Of a stretch of DNA of 58,337 nucleotides, positions 1 through 8,543 are shown piece after piece. The notes under the pieces are model-generated. The model had not been told where the DNA came from and ran no database searches. It saw only the letters and a list, made by a program, of their open reading frames with translations. The translations under genes were made by a program, and so were the position numbers. The DNA is from a bacterium (GTDB lineage: Bacteria; Verrucomicrobiota; Verrucomicrobiia; Limisphaerales; UBA11358). The stretch's first letter is position 1. Each line of letters opens with the position of its first letter. The stretch lies in NCBI GenBank assembly GCA_021813325.1, contig JAKALA010000018.1, forward strand, positions 1 to 58,337. Direction: 5' to 3'.

Positions 1-291
1 CCGATCTTTGTTACTTGGGATACTTCCAAGCTGAACACGGATGGATCGATCAAGGTCCTCACGGTATCGGCGGCCGCTGCTCCGTCGATCACCTCCACAA
101 TCGCCAATGGCAACCTCACGTTGTCCTGGCCGGCTGGTTCAACTGGCTACACGCTCCAAGTGCAAACCAACAGCCTGGCCGTTGGTCTCAGCACGAACTG
201 GGTGAATGTCGCTGGCTCCAGCAGCACCAACTCGGTGACCCTCCCGGTTGATCCAACCGCGGGCGCGGTGTTCTACCGTCTGACCCAATAA
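1..291 (+). CDS. C-terminal end of a secreted beta-rich protein (5' partial)
   Basis: The frame is open from base 1 to TAA at 289-291 and encodes the last 96 residues of a larger protein whose start lies outside the window. The residues are rich in Ser, Thr, Asn, Gly and Val. They contain a 'LSWPAGSTGYTLQ...NWVNV' stretch and end in 'VFYRLTQ'. This pattern is typical of the C-terminal beta-sandwich that closes many large exported verrucomicrobial proteins (autotransporter-associated or LamG-type). No catalytic motif is visible in this piece. A strong terminator follows 29 bases after the stop, so this gene ends its transcript. The family assignment rests on overall style, not on a diagnostic motif. 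Confidence 0.7.
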   Translation, partial: PIFVTWDTSKLNTDGSIKVLTVSAAAAPSITSTIANGNLTLSWPAGSTGYTLQVQTNSLAVGLSTNWVNVAGSSSTNSVTLPVDPTAGAVFYRLTQ

Positions 292-320
292 GTCAGGGGT
301 CGTAAAACGGAATTAAACAC

Positions 321-365
321 TTGGCGGGCAAAGCTGGCGAAAGCCACTTTGCCCGCCAACTTTTT
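321..365 (+). terminator. Intrinsic terminator of the first gene
   Basis: A perfect 13-bp inverted repeat (321-333 with 347-359) encloses a second 4-bp stem (335-338 with 343-346) closed by a GAAA tetraloop. A short T-run follows at 361-365. It lies 29 bases after the upstream stop codon. Confidence 0.88.
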
Positions 366-663
366 GGCAATGCAGATCGGAACCCGCATCGGCTTCACGC
401 CGTTTGAGAAGTATCTGAGTCTGTCCAAAATCGGATAGCTCCTCTCAACTTGCGAATTCAGCGATTTTTCCTTTGGCCAGCGCGCATTTACCATTTGAAC
501 CTAGCTGCCGCAAATCTACGGTTGGAACCAGTCCGGCAATCCCGACCAGAACACGCACCTCGAATTGGTGGGACACGAACGATGGAACATCCGACTGAAA
601 GTTGGCCACAGTTTTTGAAAAGACTTGGATTGATGTGATCTGGCAAAACCAAGTGGAATGTAA
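366..663. other. Intergenic stretch with no supported gene
   Basis: No reading frame here shows a recognisable domain, a signal peptide or a family motif. The short open frames on both strands look like chance frames. The stretch separates the terminator of the first gene from the promoter region of the metal-efflux operon. Confidence 0.6.
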
Positions 664-692
664 TTGAACATTGCTTGCGCTGCCTGTATCAA
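664..692 (+). promoter_or_regulatory. Putative sigma70-type promoter of the metal-efflux operon
   Basis: TTGAAC at 664-669 and TATCAA at 687-692 are separated by 17 bases. This would start transcription within a few bases of the GTG at 700, giving a nearly leaderless message. The assignment is by consensus only. Confidence 0.35.
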
Positions 693-699
693 TAAATGC

Positions 700-1092
700 G
701 TGCGCCGGTTTCGCCACATGTTTTTCGCTTTGGCTGCCTTTCTTTGGCTGCCGGCCGCGGCACATTGCCAGTTGGAGACAGTTCCCGGGCTGGGGTTCTT
801 GCGTTGTGCCGGGGTGACGGCTGGCGATCATTGCACACCGGGCGATTGCGGCCGCTGTTGCGCGGTTGAGCAATCAGATTATAGCCTCAGCTCCGGCTCG
901 TTCAGCGTCTTCGCCCCCAAACTGGTTGCGCTCCCCTTGGGCGTGCCATCAATCACACTGGACACGCTGACCGCCTTGCCTGACGAGGTTACGCTCGGCG
1001 TGCTGGTGGCGGCCCCACCCGAAACGTTTCCGACCCGACACTTTCTCCACCGCACGGCCCTGCCGGTTCGCGCGCCTTCCTTCGCTTCCTGA
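700..1092 (+). CDS. Small Cys-rich secreted protein leading a metal-efflux operon
   Basis: This 130-residue protein begins with a hydrophobic signal sequence after an Arg-rich start (RRFRH, then 'FFALAAFLWLPAAAH'). A short Cys-rich mature segment follows: one Cys right after the signal, then 'FLRC', 'DHC', 'GDCGRCC'. The remainder is Leu/Pro/Thr-rich and lacks Cys. GTG at 700 is preferred because it puts the basic residues at the start of the signal; TTG at 664 and ATG at 718 are alternatives. The residue before the first Cys is His, so it is not a classical lipobox. It sits 97 bases upstream of the TolC-type gene and shares its orientation, so a periplasmic metal-binding or metal-sensing role is inferred. 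I do not recognise a named family. Confidence 0.6.
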   Translation: MRRFRHMFFALAAFLWLPAAAHCQLETVPGLGFLRCAGVTAGDHCTPGDCGRCCAVEQSDYSLSSGSFSVFAPKLVALPLGVPSITLDTLTALPDEVTLGVLVAAPPETFPTRHFLHRTALPVRAPSFAS

Positions 1093-1189
1093 TTCGTCCC
1101 GCTCGGGACACTGCTTCTGTTGTGACGTGAACTGAACTCACGTCTTCGAGTTTTGTTTTACCCATTCGGTTTGGCCGTTTTGATTGTTT

Positions 1190-2485
1190 ATGAAGATTAG
1201 GAAGTATTGTCGTTTGCCACTTGTCCTGCCGGTGGCGCTGGGAAGCGTTATGGCGTTTCCGGCGAAAAGTCAGGGATCCATCTCCAACCCCGACCATGCG
1301 CTGACGCTCAAAGCGGCAGTGCAATGCGCCCTGACGAACAACCCGGAAATCCGCGGGTTGCAGGCCGATGCGGCCTCGGCGCGTGGCGCGGTGAACACGG
1401 CGAAAACCTGGGAAAACCCCCAGTTTTCCATCGCCCCCGGATTCAAGTCGGTGCGTGACCCGTCAGCCACGCAATTTCACGGCAATTTTGGCCTCGAACA
1501 AAAATTTGAATGGCCGGGCAAGCGGGCGTTGCGGCGCGCGCTGGCGGAGAAGGACGTGGCGTTGCGGCGGCTCGCCTTGGAAGGATTTCGCTCGCAACTG
1601 GCCATCCAAGTGCGGCGGGCTTTTGAGGCCCTGCAGACATCGCTTCAATTGGTGGCGTTGCGGGAACAGCAACTCACCATGGCAAAGGCGTTTGCCAACG
1701 CCGCGCAAAAGAAGGTTGAAGGTGGTTTCGCCCCGGATTTTGAAGCCACCAAGGCGGAGGTCGCGATTGTGGCGGCGCAAAAATCGTTGCGCGAAGCCAG
1801 GGCCCAATCCGACGCCGCGCGTGTGCGTTTGAACACACTCATGGGCGCGATGCCGAATCAACCCCTGAGCCTGGCGGATGAATCGCCGGAAGATCCGATG
1901 TGTTCCGATCGCGCCTCTCTGTTAAAGCTGGCGTTGGCGACCAATGCTTCCGTTCGGTTAAAGGAAACCGAGGCCCAACGGGCGGGACTCAACGTGGATT
2001 CCGCAAAAAAATCGCGCTGGCCGGATTTTACCGTCGGACCGGGCTTGGAATATACCCGCGACGAGCAAATTGTCGGGTTCGGGGTGTCCGTGCCGCTGCC
2101 GCTTTGGAATCGCAAACAGGGTGAAATCGCTACCGCCAAGGCGGAATTGGAAAAAACGCGCGCCGGGTTGGACCAGTTGCGGCGCGCAATCGGCTGCGAC
2201 GTGACCATCGCATCGCAGAACTTCACGGCGGCGGCAGACTCGCTCGCTTACTACACCCCTGCGCTGCGGAACAAACTCAAGACGGCGCTTGACGCGGCCG
2301 AGGCGAGTTATTCCGAAGGTCGCGCCTCGCTTTTGTTGTATCTCGAAGCACAGCGAACCTATTTCGACACGCAGGCGGATTATTTTGCCACCTTGCAACA
2401 GCTTCACGACGCCGAGGCGGAGATGGCCTCGGCCATCGGCCTGCCCGTTGATGTGATTTCCCAATCCGTAAGACCAACCCGATAA
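1190..2485 (+). CDS. TolC/CusC-type outer-membrane efflux protein
   Basis: This 431-residue protein has a signal peptide ending near 'AFPAKSQG' and two repeats of the outer-membrane efflux protein fold. These are long Ala/Glu/Arg-rich helices, with 'LTLKAAVQCALTNNPEIRG' opening repeat one. The length matches CusC/CzcC proteins. It would form the outer-membrane duct for the adaptor and RND pump encoded directly downstream. ATG at 1190 is chosen because the upstream in-frame TTG at 1184 adds only two residues and leaves the signal peptide unchanged. The gene is followed after 8 bases by the adaptor gene. It has no N-terminal lipid-attachment Cys, unlike E. coli CusC. Confidence 0.9.
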   Translation: MKIRKYCRLPLVLPVALGSVMAFPAKSQGSISNPDHALTLKAAVQCALTNNPEIRGLQADAASARGAVNTAKTWENPQFSIAPGFKSVRDPSATQFHGNFGLEQKFEWPGKRALRRALAEKDVALRRLALEGFRSQLAIQVRRAFEALQTSLQLVALREQQLTMAKAFANAAQKKVEGGFAPDFEATKAEVAIVAAQKSLREARAQSDAARVRLNTLMGAMPNQPLSLADESPEDPMCSDRASLLKLALATNASVRLKETEAQRAGLNVDSAKKSRWPDFTVGPGLEYTRDEQIVGFGVSVPLPLWNRKQGEIATAKAELEKTRAGLDQLRRAIGCDVTIASQNFTAAADSLAYYTPALRNKLKTALDAAEASYSEGRASLLLYLEAQRTYFDTQADYFATLQQLHDAEAEMASAIGLPVDVISQSVRPTR

Positions 2486-2493
2486 CATTTCCC

Positions 2494-3429
2494 ATGAAAC
2501 ATTTATTCGCCCTCACCGTGCTGGCCGTGGCGGTTGCCGGATGCGGTCAAAAGAACTCGCCGACGGATGCCACTGTGGAGGCTGTTCCTGAATCCGCCCG
2601 TCCGGCAAACATCGTCACGCTGACACCGGAAAATCTGAAGCACATGGAGCTGCAGACCGAGCCGGTGGGAATTGGCGATCTAGGCATGACGGTCAAGGCC
2701 GCGGGCCGGGTCAGCGCCAATTTAAACAAAACGGCCAAAGTGACCTCCACCTTGGAAGGCCGGCTCACCCGGCTGAACTTCGACCTCAACGATCGCGTGA
2801 AAGCCGGCGATGTGCTTGGCCTGGTGGAATCGCCCGAACTGCTCGGCAAGCCGCTGGAACTGAAAACGCCCATTGACGGAGTCATTATTGAGCGGCACGC
2901 CACCACCGGGGAACTGGTGGACAAGGCCCGGACCATTTACACCATCAGCGCCCCGGACGAACTCTGGGTGATTGCCGATGTGAAAGAGCGGGACATCGCC
3001 GCGGTCAAATCCGGCCAGGAGGCAACTTTCACGGTGCTGGCCTACCCGAACGAGCCATTTCACGGCAAGGTGGTGCTCACGGCCAACCAGGTGGAATCCC
3101 AGACCCGCACGCTGGAAGCCCGCATTGTCGCCAATAATGCCGATGGCCGGCTGAAGCCTGGTATGTTTGCCGATGTGGCCATCACCACGACGATCCTCAA
3201 CGGGGTGCTCATCGTTTCGGATTCGGCGCTGCAAACCGACGGTGACGAGCAGACGGTGTTTGTCTCTCTTGGCGATGGCAAATTCGAGCAGCGCATCGTC
3301 AAGCGGGGAGAGGAACAACCAGGAAAAGTGCGGATTCTGGCTGGATTAAAGGCGGGAGAAAAGGTCGTCACCGACGGAAGCTTCATTCTCAAATCGGAAA
3401 TGCTCAAAAGCGAATTCGGCGAGGACTGA
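2494..3429 (+). CDS. Lipoprotein periplasmic adaptor of heavy-metal RND efflux (CusB/CzcB-like)
   Basis: This 311-residue HlyD/RND-MFP family protein opens with a lipoprotein signal ('LAVAVAGC', Cys at residue 17). The order of parts is a beta-barrel strand, a lipoyl-like half motif ('AKVTSTLEGRLTRLNFDLNDRVKAGDVLG'), a second half ('LKTPIDGVIIERHATTGELVD'), then the barrel and membrane-proximal domain ('LKPGMFADVAI'). The alpha-helical hairpin between the lipoyl halves is very short, so this is a compact adaptor without the long coiled coil of AcrA. It has no Met-rich N-terminal segment of the kind CusB uses to bind Cu(I). The stop codon is 1 base from the RND start, indicating one operon. 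Confidence 0.9.
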   Translation: MKHLFALTVLAVAVAGCGQKNSPTDATVEAVPESARPANIVTLTPENLKHMELQTEPVGIGDLGMTVKAAGRVSANLNKTAKVTSTLEGRLTRLNFDLNDRVKAGDVLGLVESPELLGKPLELKTPIDGVIIERHATTGELVDKARTIYTISAPDELWVIADVKERDIAAVKSGQEATFTVLAYPNEPFHGKVVLTANQVESQTRTLEARIVANNADGRLKPGMFADVAITTTILNGVLIVSDSALQTDGDEQTVFVSLGDGKFEQRIVKRGEEQPGKVRILAGLKAGEKVVTDGSFILKSEMLKSEFGED

Positions 3430-3430
3430 C

Positions 3431-6400
3431 ATGATCAATCTCATTCTAAATTTTTCCGTGCGCCAGCGCCTGCTTGTGCTGTTGGCCACCGTCGTGCTCA
3501 TCGGCTTCGGCGGGCGGGCGCTCCGGCAGATTCCGATTGATGCGTTCCCCGATGTCACCAACGTGCAGGTGCAGGTGCTGGCCACGGCCGGCGGCATGTC
3601 GCCGCCGGAAGTTGAAAAGCTGGTGACTTGGCCCATCGAAATCGCGCTCGGCGGCCTGCCGCGACTCGAGGAAATCCGGTCGGTTTCCAAAATCGGCTTG
3701 AGCGTCATCACGGTGGTGTTTCAGGACGGCGTGGACGATTATTTCGCCCGCCAACTGGTGTTTGAGCGACTGCAGAGCGCACGGGACAAATTGCCGGCGG
3801 GCGTGGACGCCGAACTTGGCCCGATCTCCACCGGCTTGGGCGAGATTTATCAATACACTCTGGTCAGCCAGGACAAGCGCTATGACGCCACGGAATTGCG
3901 CGCGATTCAGGACTACCTCGTGCGGCCCATTTTGCGGACGGTGCCAGGCGTGACGGATGTGAATTCCTTTGGCGGACTGGTGAAACAATACCAGGTGATC
4001 GTCAATCCAGATCATTTGACTTCCTACAACATCACGCTGCATCAGGTTTTTGAGGCGCTGGAAAAGAATAATGCCAACGCCAGCGGCAACTTTATCGAAC
4101 ATAAATCCGAGCAATACGTCGTGCGCGGCCTCGGTCTGGTGAAGAACGTGGAGGACATCGAAAACATCATCGTGGCCACCACGCCCGAACATGGTCCCGT
4201 CTATGTGCGGGACGTGGCGGAGGTGAAGATCGGCGCGGAACTGCGCCAGGGAGCCGTCACCGCCAATGGCAACGGTGAAGCCGTGGCTGGCATTGTGCTA
4301 ATGCTTAAAGGAGCGAGTGGTCGGGATGTGGTCAACGCGGTGAGGGCAAAACTGCCGGCGATTCAGAAGGCGCTGCCCAAAGGCGTGGAACTGGTTCCCT
4401 TTTATGATCGCACCGATCTGGTGAAAAAGGCGATTCACACCGTCACCCAGGCGTTGCAGGAGGGGGCGATCTTTGTGCTGCTGGTGTTGATCGTGCTCCT
4501 GGCCGATGTGCGGAGCGCCATCATTGTGACGCTCGTGCTACCGCTGGCGGCGTTGTTCGCGTTCATCATGATGCGGTGGTATGGCCTCAGCGCCAACCTG
4601 ATGTCGCTGGGCGGATTGGCCATCGGCATCGGCATGATGGTGGATGGCGCCGTGGTGATGATGGAAAACATTCACCGACACCTGACCGGGAAAACCATGC
4701 CGGACGCGAGCAAGACGGAAATCGTGCTGTATGCCGCCAAGGAGGTGGGCCGGCCGATTGTCTTCGGCATCTTCATCATTATTGCGGTGTTTTTACCGCT
4801 GTTCACGCTACAGGGGTTTGAAGGCAAGATGTTCAGTCCGCTGGCGTTCACGATTTCATTCGCCTTGCTCGGCTCGCTCATCCTGTCGCTCACGCTTGTG
4901 CCGGTGCTGGCCACCTTCTTCTTGAAACAGCCGTCGCACCCGCAAGATCCCCTCCACATTCGAGGATTGAAACGAGGTTATCGCGCCCTATTGGAACCCT
5001 GCATGCGGCGTCCGTGGCTGGTGGTGGCGCCGGCGGTGCTCGCCCTGGCGGGAGCCCTAGCGCTGGTTCCACGCATCGGCACGGAATTTCTGCCAACACT
5101 GGACGAAGGCTCCATTGCCGTGCAAACCTTCCGGATTCCGAGCATTTCACTGACCAAATCGCTGGAACTGCAAACCCGCGCGGAGAAGATCCTGAAACAG
5201 TTTCCCGAGGTGATCAACGTGGTTTCCAAGACCGGCCGGGCGGACATTGCCTCCGACCCGATGGGCGTGGAAGTCAGCGATGTGATTGTCACGCTCAAGC
5301 CGCGCGAAGAATGGACCACAACCAACTCCAAGGATGAACTGGTGGAGAACATGCGTTCCGCCCTGGCGGAGTTGCCCGGCGTGGCGTCCAGTTTCTCCCA
5401 GCCGATTGCTCTGCGCGTGGATGAACTCGTCAGCGGCGTCAAGTCGGCCATCGGCATCAAAATCTTTGGAGACGATCTGGACGTGCTGAAAGCCAAGGGC
5501 GAAGCGGTTGCCCGCGTGCTCAATACAATTCCCGGCGCGGCGGATGTGAACGTGGAGAAAGTCAGCGGCCTGGCGTATTTGCAGGTGGAGATTGACCGGA
5601 CTAAAATCGCGCGCTATGGCATCAACGTCGCCGATATTCAGGACGTGGTGGAATCTGCCATCGGCGGCAAGGAGGCCAGCAAGGTGTATGAAGGCATGAA
5701 AGTGTTTGGCCTGAACGTGCGTTTCCCGGAATCCGCCCGCAATGATGCGGAGACCATCCGAAACCTTTTGATTTCCTCGCCACAGGGCGCCCAGATTCCA
5801 CTCGGCCAACTCGCGCATGTTTATGTCACGGAAGGTCCGGCCCAAATCAGCCGGGAAGAGGCGCAGCGCCGCATCGTCGTGGAATGCAATGTCACCGGCC
5901 GCGATCTCGGCGGCTTCGTCAAGGAAGCCCAGCGGAAGATTGATGCGGCCGTGCCGCTGCCGCCGGGATATTACCTCACCTGGGGCGGCCAATTTGAAAA
6001 CCAACAGCGCGCGATGAAGCGCTTTGCCATGGTGGTTCCCATCACCATCGCGGCGATTTTCCTGCTGTTGTTCAGTTCGTTTAATTCCGTGAAGCAGGCA
6101 TTGCTGATCATCCTGAATATCCCCTTCGCCCTCATTGGCGGCATCCTCGCGCTAGTCATCGGGCATTTCAATATGAGTGTGAGCGCCAGTGTCGGCTTCA
6201 TCGCGTTGTTTGGGGTGGCCGTGCTGAACGGCGTGGTGATGGTGAGCTATTTCAACGAGTTGCGGCGAACCGGCATGAAAGTCGAACTCGCGGCGGTCAA
6301 CGGAGCGGTCTTGAGGCTGCGGCCCGTGCTCATCACCGCCAGCGTGGCGGCATTAGGCCTGGTGCCGATGCTGTTTGCCACCGGCCCCGGCAGCGAAATC

Positions 6401-6556
6401 CAGAAACCGCTGGCTGCGGTGGTCATCGGTGGACTGGTCAGTTCAACGCTGCTAACTTTGTTCATGTTGCCCACACTTTACCAAGCGTCTGAACGCGAGC
6501 CGGTGAAGGATACGGAAATGCATCTGCCCGAACCACCCGCGACGCAGGAACTTTAG
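3431..6556 (+). CDS. czcA: Heavy-metal efflux RND permease (CzcA/CusA type)
   Basis: This 1041-residue inner-membrane proton antiporter has the usual RND plan: TM1, a large periplasmic loop, TM2-6, then the repeat with a second loop and TM8-12. It exports divalent or monovalent metal ions with the two preceding gene products. In TM4 the acidic residues D405 and E412 are present, but residue 399, an Asp in the classical CzcA 'DFG' motif, is Gly ('AIGIGMMVDGAVVMMEN'). The three Met positions that bind Cu(I) in CusA appear replaced: 'TFRIPS', 'GVEVSD' and 'VDELVSG' stand where CusA has Met. The second loop reads like CzcA ('RVDELVSGVKS...IFGDDLDVL'). Metal specificity is therefore uncertain. It is the last gene of the operon. 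Confidence 0.93.
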   Translation: MINLILNFSVRQRLLVLLATVVLIGFGGRALRQIPIDAFPDVTNVQVQVLATAGGMSPPEVEKLVTWPIEIALGGLPRLEEIRSVSKIGLSVITVVFQDGVDDYFARQLVFERLQSARDKLPAGVDAELGPISTGLGEIYQYTLVSQDKRYDATELRAIQDYLVRPILRTVPGVTDVNSFGGLVKQYQVIVNPDHLTSYNITLHQVFEALEKNNANASGNFIEHKSEQYVVRGLGLVKNVEDIENIIVATTPEHGPVYVRDVAEVKIGAELRQGAVTANGNGEAVAGIVLMLKGASGRDVVNAVRAKLPAIQKALPKGVELVPFYDRTDLVKKAIHTVTQALQEGAIFVLLVLIVLLADVRSAIIVTLVLPLAALFAFIMMRWYGLSANLMSLGGLAIGIGMMVDGAVVMMENIHRHLTGKTMPDASKTEIVLYAAKEVGRPIVFGIFIIIAVFLPLFTLQGFEGKMFSPLAFTISFALLGSLILSLTLVPVLATFFLKQPSHPQDPLHIRGLKRGYRALLEPCMRRPWLVVAPAVLALAGALALVPRIGTEFLPTLDEGSIAVQTFRIPSISLTKSLELQTRAEKILKQFPEVINVVSKTGRADIASDPMGVEVSDVIVTLKPREEWTTTNSKDELVENMRSALAELPGVASSFSQPIALRVDELVSGVKSAIGIKIFGDDLDVLKAKGEAVARVLNTIPGAADVNVEKVSGLAYLQVEIDRTKIARYGINVADIQDVVESAIGGKEASKVYEGMKVFGLNVRFPESARNDAETIRNLLISSPQGAQIPLGQLAHVYVTEGPAQISREEAQRRIVVECNVTGRDLGGFVKEAQRKIDAAVPLPPGYYLTWGGQFENQQRAMKRFAMVVPITIAAIFLLLFSSFNSVKQALLIILNIPFALIGGILALVIGHFNMSVSASVGFIALFGVAVLNGVVMVSYFNELRRTGMKVELAAVNGAVLRLRPVLITASVAALGLVPMLFATGPGSEIQKPLAAVVIGGLVSSTLLTLFMLPTLYQASEREPVKDTEMHLPEPPATQEL

Positions 6557-6691
6557 CCCGACTTCCGCCACTGGAGGGGATGTGTCCCCCCAAAAAACCG
6601 AAAAAACACAATTTGAGACCTCTGAAAAAGTGTGGAAGCAACGCCCAACCGCTTGAGCAACCGGGTGAAAACATGGGGCAAACAACCAAGC

Positions 6692-6868
6692 TTGCGGCGG
6701 CGATCTCGGCAGCAGTTCCCAACCCGGTCGGGCCAAGATCATTTTGGACTCTTTCTCCGGTTGCGTATAGCGGCGGACTATCAATTCCCGCCCATCGGTG
6801 GTGGAAAAGTGCGCATCCGGCATCTGGATGCCCGTAAATTTGTCCAAGATCGCGCGCGGCGTCAGTCC
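6692..6868 (-). pseudogene. Remnant of an IS1634-like transposase (C-terminal part)
   Basis: On the minus strand a run of about 59 codons reads 'GLTPRAILDKFTGIQM', then 'DAHFSTTDGRELIVRRYTQPE', ending with 'PPQ'. From memory this is the signature of the C-terminal end of IS1634-family (IS4 superfamily) transposases, where the conserved text is close to 'PTTDGREL...RYTQPE'. No catalytic part precedes it in any frame, and upstream the frame is broken. Only a decayed fragment remains. The flanking intergenic stretch 6557-7139 contains no other supported gene. A weak GGGGA/TCCCC hairpin lies just after the RND stop near 6576-6589. No terminal inverted repeat was found. Confidence 0.7.
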
Positions 6869-7139
6869 CGAGGCATACCCGGGCCGGCACCGCCCGTTCC
6901 TTGACGATGTTCCAACTGCAATGGTCCTTGCCGCTTTTGAAGCGGCGATAACAGGGCAAAATGGCTCGGCCATACATCCAATACTTTACCAGACTCGCCG
7001 CGCCCACGGGAAGGAGGCGGGTCTGCCCCCCAAACCGATTTTCGAAAGCCCATCCTCCTTCCAGGTGGCGAAAGTCGGGTTAACGGCCGTGGCCAAATGC
7101 CAGGTTGACAAAATGCAAAATGGCGCAAAAAATCACGAC

Positions 7140-8543
7140 ATGAAACCTCTCGCTGTTCTGCTCGCTCTTCTGGTGGCCGGTTCCGCGCTGGCCAATAATA
7201 TTTCCGTAACCAACGTCACCGTGCTCAACGCCGCCGGCGGGCTGGCGGACGTGCGCTTTGATTTGAGTTGGGACAATTCCTGGCACAATTCGTGGGCGGA
7301 AAATGGCGGCTCGCTCAACCTCACGAACTGGGACGCGGCCTGGGTGTTCGTTAAATTCCGCCCGTCCGGCGGGCACTGGCAGCAAGCCATCCTCAGCCCG
7401 TCGGGCCACGTGGCGACGGGCGGGACGCAAATTGATGTTGGCGCGAACATGGCCGGCCAGCCAGTCGGCGCGTTCGTGCATCGTGCCGCCGACGGCAATG
7501 GCACGTTGAGCTGTCCGGCGATGTCGTTGAAATGGAATTACGCCGCGACCGGCCTGGGCGGCACGAATTCGGTGGACGTGAGCGTTTTCGCCATCGAAAT
7601 GGTTTACATTCCACCGGGCGCGTTTTACGTCGGCTCCGGCGGCACGGAATCCGACGCGTTTTACTCCGGGACAAATCCGGCGCAGCCGTATCAAATCACC
7701 AGCGAAGCGGCGATTGCCATTGGCACGAATGGGATGAACTATCGGAATGACAGCGGACGCAGCGGCGACCAGACCGGCCCGATTCCGGCCGCGTTTCCCA
7801 AAGGCTCCGGCGCTTTTTATCTGATGAAATATGAGATTTCGCAGGGGCAATACACCGATTTTTTGAATTTCCTCGATCCCGGCCTGGCCAACACTTGTTT
7901 CCCGAACGCCTATGGCAGTTACCGCAACACGATCTCGCGGACCAATTTGCTTTACACCTGCGATGCGCCGGATCGCGCCTGCAATTACCTGACGCCGCAG
8001 GATTTTCTGATTTACCTGAAATGGGCCGCCTTGAGGCCGATGGACGAACTGGAATATGAAAAAGCCTGCCGCGGTCCGCTCTTTCCCGTGCCGAATGAAT
8101 ATCCGTGGGGCGACACGTTAATCACGCTGATGACCGGCTTCAGCGGCGTGGACGGCAGCGGCACGGAAACCGCCCTGCCCGCCAACGCCAATGCCTGCGT
8201 GAATGGACCGATCGGCGGCCCGGTGCGGGTGGGCCTTTTTGCCACGGCCAACTCCACGCGACGCGACGCCGGCGCCAGTTATTACGGCGTGATGAATTTG
8301 GGGGACAATCTGTCTGAATTAGCGGTGAGCGTGGGCGATGGTTATGGCCGCGCTTTTACCGACGAACCCGGCGACGGCAACGAATGGACCGCTCCGTTGA
8401 CTTGGCCAAATCCGAGCGGCGCTGGCTTCGGCTGGCGCGGCGGCCATTGGCAACACGCCTATCCGACTTCGGATCGAACCAGTGCAGATAGCGCTTACGA
8501 TGGAACCATTTTCGGGGGACGCGGCGCGCGATCAGCCCCGTGA
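7140..8543 (+). CDS. Secreted FGE/SUMF1-fold protein
   Basis: This 467-residue protein has a signal peptide ('LAVLLALLVAGSALA') and an N-terminal beta domain of about 130 residues ('VTNVTVLNAAGGLADVRFDLSWDNSW'). A formylglycine-generating-enzyme fold follows from about residue 155 ('IEMVYIPPGAFYVGS', 'LMKYEISQGQYTDFLNFL', 'PMDELEYEKACRG', 'YPWGDT', 'YYGVMNLGDNLSELAVSVGDG', 'WRGGHW'). The terminal 'RGG' segment lacks the paired Cys of true copper-dependent FGE, so formylglycine formation is unlikely; many bacterial members are structural or ligand-binding. ATG at 7140 is chosen because it opens the signal peptide, although the frame is open further upstream. It overlaps the next gene by 4 bases (GTGA). 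Confidence 0.85.
   Translation: MKPLAVLLALLVAGSALANNISVTNVTVLNAAGGLADVRFDLSWDNSWHNSWAENGGSLNLTNWDAAWVFVKFRPSGGHWQQAILSPSGHVATGGTQIDVGANMAGQPVGAFVHRAADGNGTLSCPAMSLKWNYAATGLGGTNSVDVSVFAIEMVYIPPGAFYVGSGGTESDAFYSGTNPAQPYQITSEAAIAIGTNGMNYRNDSGRSGDQTGPIPAAFPKGSGAFYLMKYEISQGQYTDFLNFLDPGLANTCFPNAYGSYRNTISRTNLLYTCDAPDRACNYLTPQDFLIYLKWAALRPMDELEYEKACRGPLFPVPNEYPWGDTLITLMTGFSGVDGSGTETALPANANACVNGPIGGPVRVGLFATANSTRRDAGASYYGVMNLGDNLSELAVSVGDGYGRAFTDEPGDGNEWTAPLTWPNPSGAGFGWRGGHWQHAYPTSDRTSADSAYDGTIFGGRGARSAP

Noticed and set aside
7140-8543. Active formylglycine-generating enzyme
   Set aside because: The C-terminal RGG segment lacks the copper-binding Cys pair and no sulfatase gene is nearby, so only the fold is claimed.
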